From the NCBI RefSeq assembly GCF_003172875.1, contig NZ_QGKM01000003.1, forward strand, positions 1-64,000: 64,000 bases of DNA, given 5' to 3'. Each line of letters begins with the position of its first letter. The first letter of the stretch is position 1. The DNA is from Leucothrix pacifica (lineage in GTDB: Bacteria > Pseudomonadota > Gammaproteobacteria > Thiotrichales > Thiotrichaceae). Made by a program: the position numbers and the translations under genes. Shown piece by piece: positions 24,060-34,138 of this stretch. The notes beneath the pieces were generated by a model, which was not told where the DNA came from, searched no databases, and saw only the letters and a list, made by a program, of their open reading frames with translations.

Positions 24060-25417
24060 CACGCTTATTCTTTAAAATTCTAGCGCTGATATTGGTCACC
24101 AGCGTGGTTGTCGGTGCCAGTGGTTACGGTCTGATCAAATGGCTGGAACATGAGCGTATCCTGATCTCCCCACAGAATGCACCAAAGGTGCTGGCTGAGC
24201 ATGTGGTGGAAGCATGGCAACAAGGTCGTATCAATAACTACGCTGAGGAGTTAGAAAAACACGGTACATATTTTGCTTTGTTAGGCGCTGACCGTGAAGT
24301 CATATACACCATGCCCGAGTTGCGTCGGTTTGTACAAAACCGCTCACGTTTATTGCAAAGGCGTGATGAGTTTCGACCCTCAAACAATCGCGGCTCACAC
24401 AGATTTAAACGCCCGGGCGTCCAATTCACCCAGGAAGTAAATACCAGTGATGGTGATACATTCTATGTAATCTCACGCAGTCGTAACCCGCTACATAACT
24501 ACTTTCCTCAACGTCCCTGGAAACGCTACGCGCAATGGATCGCACTGGGTATAGGTATTTTGTTAGCAAGCTCATTATTGAGCTTCTACATTACCCGCCC
24601 CATTCGCAGCTTGCGCAAAACGACACAGTCTCTGGGTCAGCGTGATCTGTCTGCACGCGTTGAGGCCACGGTATCAGAACGTAAGGACGCGATAGGTGAA
24701 CTCGGTCGTGATTTTGACCGCATGGCACAGCGACTGGATGATACCTTGCGCAACCAGCATCAATTGCTTCGGGATATTTCACATGAGCTGCGCTCGCCAC
24801 TGGCAAGAATTCAGGTGGCTGGCACACTGGCTGAACAAAAAACCGGAAATAGCGCGGAACTGGAACGCATTGATCGGGAGACCCAAAGGCTGGATGGTTT
24901 GATTGAAACGATTCTCCGCCTAACTCGGTTGAATGATATGCCGGAGCTAACGTTTGAACCACTCGACTTATCCGTGCTGATTAACGAAGTAGCCAGAAAC
25001 GCGCAATATGAGTACCAAAATACGGATAAAACCATTGTCACTAAGCTCTCGGTATTACCAGAGATCAAAGCCGATTATGAGAACCTGAGTAGCGCAATCG
25101 AAAACATTGTGCGCAATGCGATGTATTACACCAAGGATGCTAGCGCGGTTACTATTTCAGCCAAGGTGGTTGAGCAAGCGTTGGAAATATGTGTGACGGA
25201 TCAAGGTCATGGAGTTCCTGAGGAAGATCTCAGTCGCTTGTTTGAGCCGTTCTTCAGAAGTGATGTATCACGTAATGAGAAAACGGGGAGCAATGGAGTG
25301 GGGTTGGCGATAACACACCGTATTATCGAGCTTCACAATGGCACTGTGTGGGCTAAAAATATTACGGGCGGAGGTTTAGCGGTAACAATACGCTTGCCAT
25401 TATCGACGATCAATTGA
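24056..25417 (+). CDS. cpxA: sensor histidine kinase (CpxA-like)
   Basis: A 453-residue inner-membrane kinase. There are two membrane helices (about residues 5-25 and 160-185) around a periplasmic sensor of about 130 residues, then HAMP (ITRPIRSLRKTTQ), the dimerisation domain with the phospho-acceptor histidine in RDISHELRSPLARIQ, and the ATPase domain (NIVRNAMYYT, DQGHGVPEEDL, GVGLAITHRII). It overlaps cpxR by four bases (ATGA), so the pair is translated together. CpxA normally senses envelope stress through CpxP; no cpxP is adjacent, but a secreted acidic protein gene converges right after. A strong terminator follows. Confidence 0.9.
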   Translation: MTRLFFKILALILVTSVVVGASGYGLIKWLEHERILISPQNAPKVLAEHVVEAWQQGRINNYAEELEKHGTYFALLGADREVIYTMPELRRFVQNRSRLLQRRDEFRPSNNRGSHRFKRPGVQFTQEVNTSDGDTFYVISRSRNPLHNYFPQRPWKRYAQWIALGIGILLASSLLSFYITRPIRSLRKTTQSLGQRDLSARVEATVSERKDAIGELGRDFDRMAQRLDDTLRNQHQLLRDISHELRSPLARIQVAGTLAEQKTGNSAELERIDRETQRLDGLIETILRLTRLNDMPELTFEPLDLSVLINEVARNAQYEYQNTDKTIVTKLSVLPEIKADYENLSSAIENIVRNAMYYTKDASAVTISAKVVEQALEICVTDQGHGVPEEDLSRLFEPFFRSDVSRNEKTGSNGVGLAITHRIIELHNGTVWAKNITGGGLAVTIRLPLSTIN

Positions 25418-25425
25418 TACCTAGA

Positions 25426-25457
25426 GCAGCGTTTGTTTTGCACAAACGCTGCCTTTT
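25426..25457. terminator. intrinsic terminator between cpxA and the acidic protein gene
   Basis: GCAGCGTTTGT at 25426-25436 and ACAAACGCTGC at 25442-25452 form a perfect 11-base stem with a five-base loop, followed by CTTTT on the plus strand. The minus strand is followed by TCTAGG, so it mainly ends cpxA transcription. Confidence 0.85.
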
Positions 25458-25469
25458 AAGAGGAACGTC

Positions 25470-25877
25470 TTATTCTGTTTTAGCGGGTTCCTCAGTCGCT
25501 TCTGCAGTCTCCTCAGTGGCTTCGGCTTCTACTGCAGGTGGATTACCATCCTCATCGCAGATTGGCAGTGCAGCCTCTGCCTCAGCAGTTTCTTCTTTTG
25601 CTTCATCACCGCCTTCGGCAGGTGCAACTTCTTCGGCTTCCGGTTTATCAGCCTCTTCGGGCTTCGCTTCCACTTCCGCATTACCGTCGGAAGGTACTGT
25701 CGCTGCTTCAGCTTCTTCACGAGGAATACACAAACGCGGTGCTTCCATTGACTCAGTCGCTTCGGCGGCCTCCTCTGGTGCTTTGACTTCAGCTGAACTG
25801 TGGCTATCAGCCCAGGCGTGAGATCCGAGTACGAAGAGAGCGATGACTGACGTTAGCGCGACTATTTTGTTTTTCAT
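25470..25877 (-). CDS. secreted acidic low-complexity protein
   Basis: A 135-residue protein with a clear signal peptide (MKNKIVALTSVIALFVLGSHAWA, cut before DSHS). The mature part is almost all glutamate, alanine, proline and aspartate, with three separated cysteine or proline spots (LCIPREE, LPICDEDG). It should be soluble, disordered and strongly negative in the periplasm. I know no family for it. The start at ATG 25877 is preceded by AAGGATGG, better placed than for the ATG three codons upstream. It converges with cpxRA, so a link to envelope stress is possible but unproved. The two cysteines could form a disulfide or bind a metal. Confidence 0.75.
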   Translation of the reverse strand: MKNKIVALTSVIALFVLGSHAWADSHSSAEVKAPEEAAEATESMEAPRLCIPREEAEAATVPSDGNAEVEAKPEEADKPEAEEVAPAEGGDEAKEETAEAEAALPICDEDGNPPAVEAEATEETAEATEEPAKTE

Positions 25878-26138
25878 AATATCCATCCTTGGTTATTAGT
25901 GATAAGAGTGCCGGAATTATCAACCCGGCAATAGTAGTGACCGGCTGTTTACCAGTTAGTTTTAAGCGATATCGACAGATTGCACTGATAGTTTTTATAG
26001 CTATAAATCATGAAGTTCTATTTTACTTTTTACACATCGAAGACTAATGAAAATGTAATCCATACAATACTTTGTTGATTCCTGACTAAGCTTTATAATC
26101 TCGCCTTATCCAACAAACCATGTATTCAGGTAAACAGC

Positions 26139-26747
26139 ATGAAACAAATTATTTTTATCCTTTCGGTATTAGCCTTTATCGGTGGTCTTGTTGTTGCTCA
26201 GCAATTTCTGTCGAATAAGCAAACGGCAGGAGAAAGTAAGATGACTCCGATTGCGGGGAAAAGCTTTGGAGGAGACTTTACTTTAACGCCAAAGGACGGA
26301 AAGCCTGTTTCCCTGAGTGATTATCGTGGAAAGATTGTGGTGCTCTATTTTGGCTACGCCTCATGCCCGGATGTCTGCCCGACTTCTCTGGCGGTGATAG
26401 GCTCAGCGATGAGAAGCCTGTCTGATACAGAGCTTGAAGACGTTCAGGGGCTCTTTGTGAGTGTTGATCCTGAGCGGGATAATGGCGAAAAACTTCAGCA
26501 GTATGCGGCCTATTTCCATGAAAAATTTGATGGCATTACCGGCACACCGGAAGAGATTCAGAAAGTCGCCCGCCAATACGGCAGCTATTTCGCGAAAGTA
26601 GATACTGAATCAGCGATGAGCTACCTGATGGATCACACCTCTACAACCTTCATTATCGGAAGAGATGGTAAATTCGTCAGCTCTCAACCACACGGAGCAA
26701 ATGCCGCGGCAATTGCTGAAGCGATCCGCGAAGCCCTGAAAGGCTAA
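26139..26747 (+). CDS. SCO1/SenC-family copper chaperone
   Basis: A 202-residue membrane-anchored thioredoxin-fold protein that delivers copper to the CuA or CuB site of haem-copper oxidases or acts as a thiol reductase. An N-terminal helix (residues 3-22) anchors it. The copper ligands are C76 and C80 in SCPDVCP and H166 in MDHTS, all in place. Length is normal for the family. It stands alone on the plus strand, 130 bases before the haem-bearing hybrid kinase; the cbb3 oxidase operon is 24 kb further on. Its gene partner cannot be told from context. Confidence 0.92.
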   Translation: MKQIIFILSVLAFIGGLVVAQQFLSNKQTAGESKMTPIAGKSFGGDFTLTPKDGKPVSLSDYRGKIVVLYFGYASCPDVCPTSLAVIGSAMRSLSDTELEDVQGLFVSVDPERDNGEKLQQYAAYFHEKFDGITGTPEEIQKVARQYGSYFAKVDTESAMSYLMDHTSTTFIIGRDGKFVSSQPHGANAAAIAEAIREALKG

Positions 26748-26876
26748 GCGAGTAATGATTGGGGTGCATCACTAATCTCTTGGCTCATAACACTTGCCAT
26801 GATTGTGAAGCTCGTCGATAATTGTTGTAATATTGGGCATAAAAATAACTAAAACCTCCTCACGAGACAACAACAC

Positions 26877-29729
26877 ATGCAGCTGCAGCAGAATGAACAA
26901 AGTCCGGCCGATGATATATTTACTCGCTACATCGTTTTTATACTGGCCTTATTTTTGATTCTTGGATCTGGCTTTGTACTCTGGCGTAGCTATAACGAAG
27001 CCACCAAGCTCAATCAAGCGAGTGCTATTGAAGATACCACTCGCTTCGCTCAATCCGTGGCACAGTTTCGTAACTTCTATTCCAAAACGATCGTTCCCAA
27101 GGCGAATGAAGCAGGCCTTGCTGTTACACATGACTATTTAGACCGGGAAAATGCCCTACCACTACCCGCGACATTCGCTAAAGATTTTGGTAGCTTTCTG
27201 GAAAGTGAAAATACCGAATATCAAGTACGCCTATACAGTGACAAACCATTTCCCTGGCGGACTAAGACTGACCTTGATGACTTTGAGGTTGCAGCACTTA
27301 AAAGCTTGTCAGCTAATCCTGACAGGACTTTTTCAAGAATCGAAACACTCAATGGCACTCAAGTGCTTCGGTTTGCTCAGGCTGATGTGTTGGGTGAAAG
27401 CTGCGTTGGTTGTCATAATAATTACACAGGAACACCTAAAAACGATTGGAAAGTCGGGGATGTTCGAGGCGTCTTAGAAATAACCCGTCCGTTAGCTAGC
27501 TTTGAATCAGCGGCACAGAAGTCATTACAGCAGTCATTTTTGATTATGCTTGGTGTCGTGCTAGGAATGGTGGCCTTGCTGTTTACCGTGCTAAAACGAC
27601 TACGAAATTCACTCAAAGCCACGCACTTAGCGCTGACCGATACTAACCTCAGCAATCAGAAAAAGTCACAGGAAATTGAGCGCCGTAAAACCGTTACCAA
27701 AACACTGAAAGTCACTGAAGCCAAAATGCGCGCCGTCGTTAACTCAGTCCAGGACGTGATTGTTGCGATCGATCAATACGGTGTTATTACTGATGTGAAT
27801 TCCGCCGTCGAAAAAGTCTTTGGTTACACTGTAGGTGAACTGGTCGGGCAGAACGTCAACATACTGATGGGCGATGATCACAAACACGCTCATGATGGTT
27901 ACCTGAAAGCTTACATAAAAACCGGCGAAGAACACATCATTGGGATGCGTCGAGAGCTGTGTGCAGTCCGTAAAGATGGATCACAGTTCCCGATTGAGCT
28001 GTCTGTGAATGATGCACGCGTTGATGATGAAATCCTGTTTACGGGAATCATTCGTGACATCACTCACCGTAAAGAAAATGAAAAGAACATTGCAGAAGCC
28101 CACCGGGCCGCGGTTGAGTCAGCTAATTTGAAGTCTGAATTTTTAGCTAATATGAGCCATGAAATCCGTACACCCATGAATGGTGTTATCGGGATGACTG
28201 AAATGTTGCTTGACTCTAAGCTAAGTCTCGAGCAACGCAACCTGACACGTACGGTGCATGAAAGTGCAGAATCACTACTGGTTATTATCAATGACATTCT
28301 GGACTTTTCAAAAATTGAAGCCGGAAAATTAACGATAAAACCGCATGACTTCCAGTTAATTCACATGTTGGAAGCTGTGATTGATTTATTAGCTGAAGAA
28401 GCGTCGCGTAAACAAATCAATCTGGCACTATTTGTCGATAAGGATGTGCCGCAAGTCATGGTGAGTGATTCGGGACGCTTACGTCAAATCCTGATTAACC
28501 TTTTGGGTAATGCCTTAAAGTTCACCGAACAAGGCTATGTCATCCTCCATTTATCTTCACAAGACGGGCTTATCCGTTTTGATGTCAAAGACAGTGGTAG
28601 TGGCATTCCCGAAGAAGCTCAGAAAACCTTGTTCGACGCTTTCTCGCAAGTGGATGGCTCGAGCACTCGTGAACACGGAGGAACAGGCTTAGGTTTGGCG
28701 ATCTGTCATCAATTGGTTGACCTGCTTGGTGGCGATTTAGCCGTTGAAAGCCAGCAAGGCGAAGGCTCCAACTTCTACTTCAGTCTGCCATCCGGAATCA
28801 CTGCAAAGGCAGCTGACTCGGCCCACCCCTATATTCAGGCGAATGGCTTGAGCGTATTGATGTATAGCACCGATGCTGTGCTCAACCGTTACCATGAACG
28901 GCAAATGCTCGATTGGGACATGAAACCTAAAATGGTGTCCACACTTAATCAGTGCTTTAGTCAGGTTGAAGCGCAACCCTATGACTTGATTGCTATTGAT
29001 GCTGATAACCTTTATTACGACCCTGAACATCCTCTCGGTGCGCTTAGCCTGATTAAATCAATCAGAGAGGTTAGCACTGCGCAAATCGTTCTGTTTGGCA
29101 GCATGCAAAGCTTTATGAGTCTTGAAGCGGTTTCACTGGGTGACAATATTCACTTGATGCAAAAACCACTCAAACACACTGAAATAAAGTTGATTACGGG
29201 ACAAGAGCCGGAACAGGTCAGTACAGAACCATCGGGGTCATCTGACACCTTAGACACAGAAGTAGCCATCATACCAAGTAGCCCTACTCCGGTCGTCGCT
29301 CCAATTTTGTTTGAGCTATTGTTAGCCGAAGACAACAAGGTTAACCAAATGGTTGCTACAACCATGTTGAAAAAGCTGGGCTATCAGGTCGATGTGGTTA
29401 ACAACGGGCGAGAAGCATTGGAAGCACTCAATGAAAAACCCTATGACCTGATCTTTATGGATTGCCAAATGCCAGTGCTTGATGGCTATGAAGCCACTAA
29501 GGAAATACGAAAATTCAGCAGTAGCAACTTACTCAACACGACGCCGGTGATTGCACTCACCGCTCATGCGATGCTGAATAATGATCAGAAATGTTTTGAC
29601 GCTGGCATGGATGACTTTTTATCTAAGCCTGTACGCGTTAAAGAGATGAAAGAGATTCTTAACAAGTGGCTACCTGTTATGACAGAGCGACGCAGTCAAC
29701 GACAAGGGATGGCAAACTCTGAATCCTAA
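26877..29729 (+). CDS. hybrid sensor histidine kinase with c-type haem and FixL-like PAS domains
   Basis: A 950-residue kinase. Helix 1 is at about 17-38. A periplasmic Tll0287-like (DUF3365) domain follows, residues 40-215, with a haem-c motif C176-V-G-C179-H180. Helix 2 is at 220-240. A PAS domain at 283-398 reads FGYTVGELVGQNVNILM ... HDGYL ... HIIGMRRE, so H339 matches the proximal haem histidine of FixL and R359 its distal arginine. A HisKA domain has H428 in MSHEIRTPMNG, followed by the ATPase domain (LGNALKFTEQG, GTGLGLAICHQLV). A worn receiver-like stretch lies at about 660-760, and the final receiver has phospho-acceptor D862 in FMDCQMPVLDGYEA. It probably reports oxygen, NO or redox state. 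No response-regulator gene is adjacent. Confidence 0.9.
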   Translation: MQLQQNEQSPADDIFTRYIVFILALFLILGSGFVLWRSYNEATKLNQASAIEDTTRFAQSVAQFRNFYSKTIVPKANEAGLAVTHDYLDRENALPLPATFAKDFGSFLESENTEYQVRLYSDKPFPWRTKTDLDDFEVAALKSLSANPDRTFSRIETLNGTQVLRFAQADVLGESCVGCHNNYTGTPKNDWKVGDVRGVLEITRPLASFESAAQKSLQQSFLIMLGVVLGMVALLFTVLKRLRNSLKATHLALTDTNLSNQKKSQEIERRKTVTKTLKVTEAKMRAVVNSVQDVIVAIDQYGVITDVNSAVEKVFGYTVGELVGQNVNILMGDDHKHAHDGYLKAYIKTGEEHIIGMRRELCAVRKDGSQFPIELSVNDARVDDEILFTGIIRDITHRKENEKNIAEAHRAAVESANLKSEFLANMSHEIRTPMNGVIGMTEMLLDSKLSLEQRNLTRTVHESAESLLVIINDILDFSKIEAGKLTIKPHDFQLIHMLEAVIDLLAEEASRKQINLALFVDKDVPQVMVSDSGRLRQILINLLGNALKFTEQGYVILHLSSQDGLIRFDVKDSGSGIPEEAQKTLFDAFSQVDGSSTREHGGTGLGLAICHQLVDLLGGDLAVESQQGEGSNFYFSLPSGITAKAADSAHPYIQANGLSVLMYSTDAVLNRYHERQMLDWDMKPKMVSTLNQCFSQVEAQPYDLIAIDADNLYYDPEHPLGALSLIKSIREVSTAQIVLFGSMQSFMSLEAVSLGDNIHLMQKPLKHTEIKLITGQEPEQVSTEPSGSSDTLDTEVAIIPSSPTPVVAPILFELLLAEDNKVNQMVATTMLKKLGYQVDVVNNGREALEALNEKPYDLIFMDCQMPVLDGYEATKEIRKFSSSNLLNTTPVIALTAHAMLNNDQKCFDAGMDDFLSKPVRVKEMKEILNKWLPVMTERRSQRQGMANSES

Positions 29730-29743
29730 GCAGCGTGTGTTTT

Positions 29744-31137
29744 CTACTGACTTGTCACAATCGCCAGTGCCGGGTCAGTTTGCTTGCCAGATTGCGCGTT
29801 AGACAAGGCGTTTGATTTATCGTACAGGACAACCACTTTAGCAGGATCAGATTTGGAAATACCGTCATTGTTATCCAGATAATCAGGTATCCCATCGTTA
29901 TCATTATCCGCTGATGACCCTTCAAGCTTGGTTAAGCGGCTGTCACCGTCATCATTTGCATCCTGGTAATTAAACACACCATCATTGTCTGTATCCAGCT
30001 TATGCTTCAAGGTTTTAGATAGCTGAATTTCTTTGCGTGTCAGAATACCATCATTATCATCGTCAGGATCAAGTGCATCTATCGCACCATCGCGGTCGCT
30101 ATCTTGTGGTGATTTTAGATCAATGCCGACCTCAAGTGCATCATTCAATCCATCACCATCAGAATCTGCCTTAGATGGATTTAGCCCAAGCGCTAGCTCA
30201 ATTGCATTACTAAGACCATCACCATCTGAGTCATCGTGCATTTGTACTTTTTTTGCAATGGTTTTGGAGTGAACTACTTCTTTGATTGGCTTCCTCGCTT
30301 CAGAATGATTACTGATGCTGATAGCTGGTGCGACTTTATTCTGTACTTTCTGAGCGGGACTCTTTTTTGCGGGCTTTGCTGCGGCAATGTTTCTGTGACT
30401 TGTCAGGCCACGAACCGCCTTATCTAAAAAGTCTGCAATTTGATTACGATTGGAGTCTGCAAACGTGAATTGATCGAGAATGCCATCACCGTTTGCATCG
30501 ACTCCGGAGTGTATATCTGCATCAAAGCGATCATCTACTCGGTCAGAATCTACGTCTTTGAGACTCAATACAACTTCATCACGATCCGGAACACCATCTC
30601 CGTCTGAATCTGTATCAAGGTAATTTGCTAAACCGTCACTGTCGGCATCACTGGTTCCTTCATAAACGCTGGGAATACCATCGCCATCATCATCCATATC
30701 CAAAATATCAGGACGGCCATCGTTGTCATGATCATAGAGGGACTTTGTTTGCAGGTTAACTTCAGCACCATCAGGAATGCCATCCCCGTCAGTGTCAGTC
30801 AGCAGTGACTCTGAACCGATTTTAGTCTCCCAGATATCTGACAAGCCATCGCCATCACTGTCCGGTGTACCAGTTTTTACCGTAAGGTTTTTTTTTCTGC
30901 TGAAACAGCACCATTAGAAATGACTGAACTGACTTCTTGATTAAACACAATCTGATTGTTCGTATTGTCCTCTGAAAAAATCTGAGGCGCTTTGTCAGCA
31001 AACACTGGAATGACATGAAAACCAATTAGAAATAAAGCGCCACTGGCAACGGCTATGGTTGTAATCGACTTGATTGTGTCTACGAATATATTGAAGTTTT
31101 GCTTCTGATTTGAAGCCTTTAGATCTGAGTTTTTCAC
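29744..31137 (-). CDS. thrombospondin type 3 repeat (Ca-binding) surface protein, split by a frame change
   Basis: Two frames that make sense only together. The first (31137 to 30877, GTG start behind AGGGG) encodes 86 residues with a membrane or signal segment (ITTIAVASGALFLIGFHVIPVFA) and stops just after GAVSAEKKTLR. The second runs on from the same spot to 29744 and encodes about ten DxDxDGxxD calcium-binding repeats in two blocks, separated by a basic linker rich in lysine and alanine. A run of nine A (minus strand, 30888-30896) marks the switch: one extra A gives SAEKKNLTVKTGTPDSDGDG with no stop. The whole protein would have about 460 residues and sit outside the inner membrane. It is either slip-regulated, a true frameshift, or a base-calling error. 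Confidence 0.7.
30888..30896. repeat. homopolymer of nine A (minus strand) at the frame switch
   Basis: Nine consecutive T on the plus strand (A on the coding strand) at the point where the reading frame of the repeat protein changes. Ten A would restore one continuous frame. Runs of this length slip during replication and transcription. Confidence 0.9.
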
Positions 31138-31276
31138 GGCGTGCCCCTGTGTGAAACTAGGTCAGAACCTGCTTCACTTAATTTTAATTATTCTTGTGTA
31201 TTAATTTTACACACTTAAAACAAAAAGGCAAGAAAAGACTCACATCCATGTAATACAGGATGGATTTAGAGGTTCT

Positions 31277-32425
31277 TTAAAGTAGGTTTCCACTCATCGA
31301 AAACAAGCGATCATATTCCTTAATCGCAAAACGGTCAGTCATGCCAGCGATATAGTCTGCAACTACTCTGGCATAATCCGCCTCACCACCGGACAGCTTA
31401 GCTTCTTTAGCGTAGGCCTGATGTTCAGGAGGTAACAAACGCACATCATTGATGAACGCTTCGAATAAGGATTCGATAATCCGGTGCGCTTTGCGAGTCA
31501 TGCGATAGACTTTGTGATGAAAATAAAGGTTCTCTCGCAAGAATTTTTTCATCAAGCGACTTTGTGTAAACATCTCATCACTAAATCGGATCAAGGCTTC
31601 AGAATGCGATCTGACGTCTTCTATCGTTTCAATATTTGCATTACTGATCAGTTCACGACTGGTTTCAACCAAATCCACGACCTGCTCTCCGATCATACGG
31701 CGAATGGTTTCATGCACACTACGGTTTTCATCTAAGTCAGGGTATTTCCATTTGACCTGATCGTAATGCACGGCAAACAAGTCCGTTTCGCGAAGTTGCT
31801 CAACCGTTATTAAGCCTGAGCGGATACCATCATCGATGTCATGATTATTGTATGCGATCTGATCTGAAATATTGGTTAGTTGAGCTTCCAGACTCGGTTG
31901 AGTCTTATCTAAAAAGCGCTTAGCAACTGACCCAAGCTCTTTGGCATTTTTTAATGCACAGTGTTTTAGGAGCCCCTCGCGTGTTTCAAATGTGAGGTTC
32001 AAGCCGGGAAACTCTGCGTACTTTGTTTCTAAGTGATCCACTACACGCAGCGACTGCAGATTGTGCTCAAAGCCACCAAACGGTTTCATACAGGCATTAA
32101 GCGCATCCTGCCCTGCGTGACCAAACGGGGTATGACCCAAATCATGCGCTAACGCAATGGCTTCCGTGAGATCCTCATTGAGCTGAAGTGTACGGGCAAT
32201 GGATCGGGCAATCTGTGCCACTTCCATCGAGTGCGTCAAGCGCGTTCGGTATAAATCACCCTCGTGATTGACAAATACCTGCGTTTTGTATTCCAGTCGG
32301 CGAAAGCCTGTGGAGTGAATGATTCGGTCGCGGTCACGCTGATATTCCGTGCGGAAAGTGGGTGTAGGCTCAGGATATTGCCTGCCCTGACTCGTCTCAA
32401 CCTTTGCCGCGTAACTCGCTATCAT
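31277..32425 (-). CDS. dgt: deoxyguanosinetriphosphate triphosphohydrolase-like protein (HD domain)
   Basis: A 382-residue HD-domain nucleotidase that splits dGTP or other dNTPs to the nucleoside and triphosphate. Residues around 55-115 carry the metal site: [14 protein letters not shown] and [14 protein letters not shown]. The N-terminal SRQRDRIIH-type region ([21 protein letters not shown] here broken at 20 residues) and the long helical C-terminus are as in type 2 dGTPase-like proteins. The start overlaps the aroB stop by four bases (ATGA) with GGAG upstream, so it is the last gene of the aroK-aroB-dgt unit. In many gammaproteobacteria damX or dam occupies this place. Confidence 0.92.
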   Translation of the reverse strand: MIASYAAKVETSQGRQYPEPTPTFRTEYQRDRDRIIHSTGFRRLEYKTQVFVNHEGDLYRTRLTHSMEVAQIARSIARTLQLNEDLTEAIALAHDLGHTPFGHAGQDALNACMKPFGGFEHNLQSLRVVDHLETKYAEFPGLNLTFETREGLLKHCALKNAKELGSVAKRFLDKTQPSLEAQLTNISDQIAYNNHDIDDGIRSGLITVEQLRETDLFAVHYDQVKWKYPDLDENRSVHETIRRMIGEQVVDLVETSRELISNANIETIEDVRSHSEALIRFSDEMFTQSRLMKKFLRENLYFHHKVYRMTRKAHRIIESLFEAFINDVRLLPPEHQAYAKEAKLSGGEADYARVVADYIAGMTDRFAIKEYDRLFSMSGNLL

Positions 32426-33495
32426 TGTCGCTCCAACACCGCTCTGAGTGCCTGTGGGTCATAATCACTCGTCAATACACCTTCACCTAACTGACGCAGT
32501 AGCACCAAGCTAAGCACACCATCCTGCACTTTCTTGTCCCTGGACATATGCTGCATAAACTCATCCGCTGATAATGAAGCAGGTGGCTCGACCGGTAAAT
32601 TAGCTTTTAAGAATATGTTTTTTACAAACTCAAGGTCGTCTGCACTCAACCAACCCATGTTATGAGACAACTCTGCAGCCATGACGGTACCGGTTGCTAC
32701 CGCCTCGCCATGTAACCAATTACCGTATCCCATCCCTGTTTCAATGGCGTGACCAAAAGTATGACCCAAATTAAGCAAGGCTCGTTGTCCAGCTTCGCGT
32801 TCGTCTGCAGCCACTACCCGGGCTTTATTTTGACAGGATCTGTAGATTGCATAACTCAGCGCATCAGTCTCTCTCGCCATCAGTGCTGACATGTTCTTAG
32901 TCAACCAGTCTAGAAATTCTGGGTCACCTATCAATCCGTACTTAATGACCTCTGCTAGACCTGCACTCAACTCACGGTCATCCAGTGTCGATAAGGTATC
33001 GGTATCAATCAACACACATTGTGGCTGATAAAAAGCACCGATCATGTTCTTACCCATCGGATGATTGACGCCCGTCTTTCCGCCGACTGATGAATCAACC
33101 ATCGACAATAATGTCGTCGGGATCTGAATAAAATTCACTCCACGTTGATAGCAAGCCGCAGCAAAACCACCCATGTCCCCTACAACACCGCCTCCCAGTG
33201 CCAATAATGTGGTTCTGCGATCACATTGGTTTTCCAGCATGCTACTGAAGATTTGATCCAATACTTCCAGTGTCTTAAATTTTTCACCATCCGGTAAGGT
33301 GACCTGACAGTTCTTAAGCCCTTGTAAATTCTGCTGCACTTTATCCATATACAAAGGCGCGACCGTTTCATTACTCACTGTAACCGTGCTTTTACCTTTG
33401 ATAAAAGGAGTGATTAATTCAGGCTTACTCAGCAAGCCAGGACCTATGTAGATTGGATAACTTCGGTCGCCTAAATCAACGGTTAGCGTTTGCAT
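32422..33495 (-). CDS. aroB: 3-dehydroquinate synthase
   Basis: A 357-residue NAD- and metal-dependent enzyme that closes the ring in the second step of the shikimate pathway. Key stretches are [45 protein letters not shown] and the metal-binding [12 protein letters not shown]. The start at 33495 follows GGAGCGACGC and gives the normal length; it lies 20 bases inside the 3' end of aroK, so translation is coupled. A frame open ten codons upstream has no signal. Order aroK-aroB downstream of pilQ is the standard gammaproteobacterial layout. Confidence 0.96.
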   Translation of the reverse strand: MQTLTVDLGDRSYPIYIGPGLLSKPELITPFIKGKSTVTVSNETVAPLYMDKVQQNLQGLKNCQVTLPDGEKFKTLEVLDQIFSSMLENQCDRRTTLLALGGGVVGDMGGFAAACYQRGVNFIQIPTTLLSMVDSSVGGKTGVNHPMGKNMIGAFYQPQCVLIDTDTLSTLDDRELSAGLAEVIKYGLIGDPEFLDWLTKNMSALMARETDALSYAIYRSCQNKARVVAADEREAGQRALLNLGHTFGHAIETGMGYGNWLHGEAVATGTVMAAELSHNMGWLSADDLEFVKNIFLKANLPVEPPASLSADEFMQHMSRDKKVQDGVLSLVLLRQLGEGVLTSDYDPQALRAVLERQ

Positions 33496-34012
33496 TGCGT
33501 CGCTCCTTTTTAATTGCCTGCTCAATACGGTGAATCACGATGCCTACTTTCTGATTGCCAGTGCGAATGACGATATCCGCTGCTTCTAAATAAGCAGGTT
33601 CGCGCTCAGCTAACAGGTCTCTTAGAGTCTGTAGGGGATTATCGGTTTGCATGAGTGGTCGCGCCTGGTCATGCTTGATGCGGGAGTAGAGACGCTCCGC
33701 GGAGGTTCTGAGATAGATAACGCAGCCTGTTTTGGCAATGACTTCACGATTCTCGGGACGAATCAAACTTCCACCGCCCGTTGCGATTACGCATCCATCG
33801 TAGTGACTTAATTCGCGCAGGGTATCCGTTTCTCTGTCACGAAAGCCTTGTTCGCCTTCAATATCGAAAATCGTTGAGATTGGCACGCCAGTCTTCTCAA
33901 CAATCACACGATCAGAATCATAAAAGTCTAATTTTAAACGACGTGCTAGTTGACGGCCTACTGTTGACTTTCCAGCCCCCATCAGACCAACCAGATAAAT
34001 ATTTCGCTTCAC
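33476..34012 (-). CDS. aroK: shikimate kinase
   Basis: A 178-residue kinase that phosphorylates shikimate at O3. The P-loop [11 protein letters not shown] is at residues 9-19, the shikimate-binding DSD at about 32-34, and [12 protein letters not shown] and ATGGGSLI follow, then the lid with R residues (DQARPLM). Length is normal. The start is a GTG with no strong ribosome binding site. It lies 126 bases after pilQ with a hairpin in the gap, and overlaps aroB by 20 bases. Confidence 0.96.
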   Translation of the reverse strand: MKRNIYLVGLMGAGKSTVGRQLARRLKLDFYDSDRVIVEKTGVPISTIFDIEGEQGFRDRETDTLRELSHYDGCVIATGGGSLIRPENREVIAKTGCVIYLRTSAERLYSRIKHDQARPLMQTDNPLQTLRDLLAEREPAYLEAADIVIRTGNQKVGIVIHRIEQAIKKERRNANANR

Positions 34013-34088
34013 AGGCTTCGAGCCACTCTATGCTACTTTAACGTTGTCTATTCTAAACGCTACAGCAATTGATTGCATGAAATGATTA

Positions 34089-34120
34089 CGCGGAATTCAA
34101 GGATGCAAGTGAATTCCGCG
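34089..34120. terminator. hairpin between pilQ and aroK
   Basis: CGCGGAATTC at 34089-34098 and GAATTCCGCG at 34111-34120 form a perfect 10-base stem with a 12-base loop, 19 bases after the pilQ stop. No T-run follows on the minus strand, so it may end the pil message weakly or protect its 3' end from nucleases. Confidence 0.5.
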
Positions 34121-34138
34121 CAAATACCTGTGTACAGC

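Noticed and set aside
25414-25821. Serine/alanine-rich 135-codon frame on the plus strand
   Set aside because: It is the antisense image of the Glu/Ala-rich secreted protein and overlaps the cpxA terminator.
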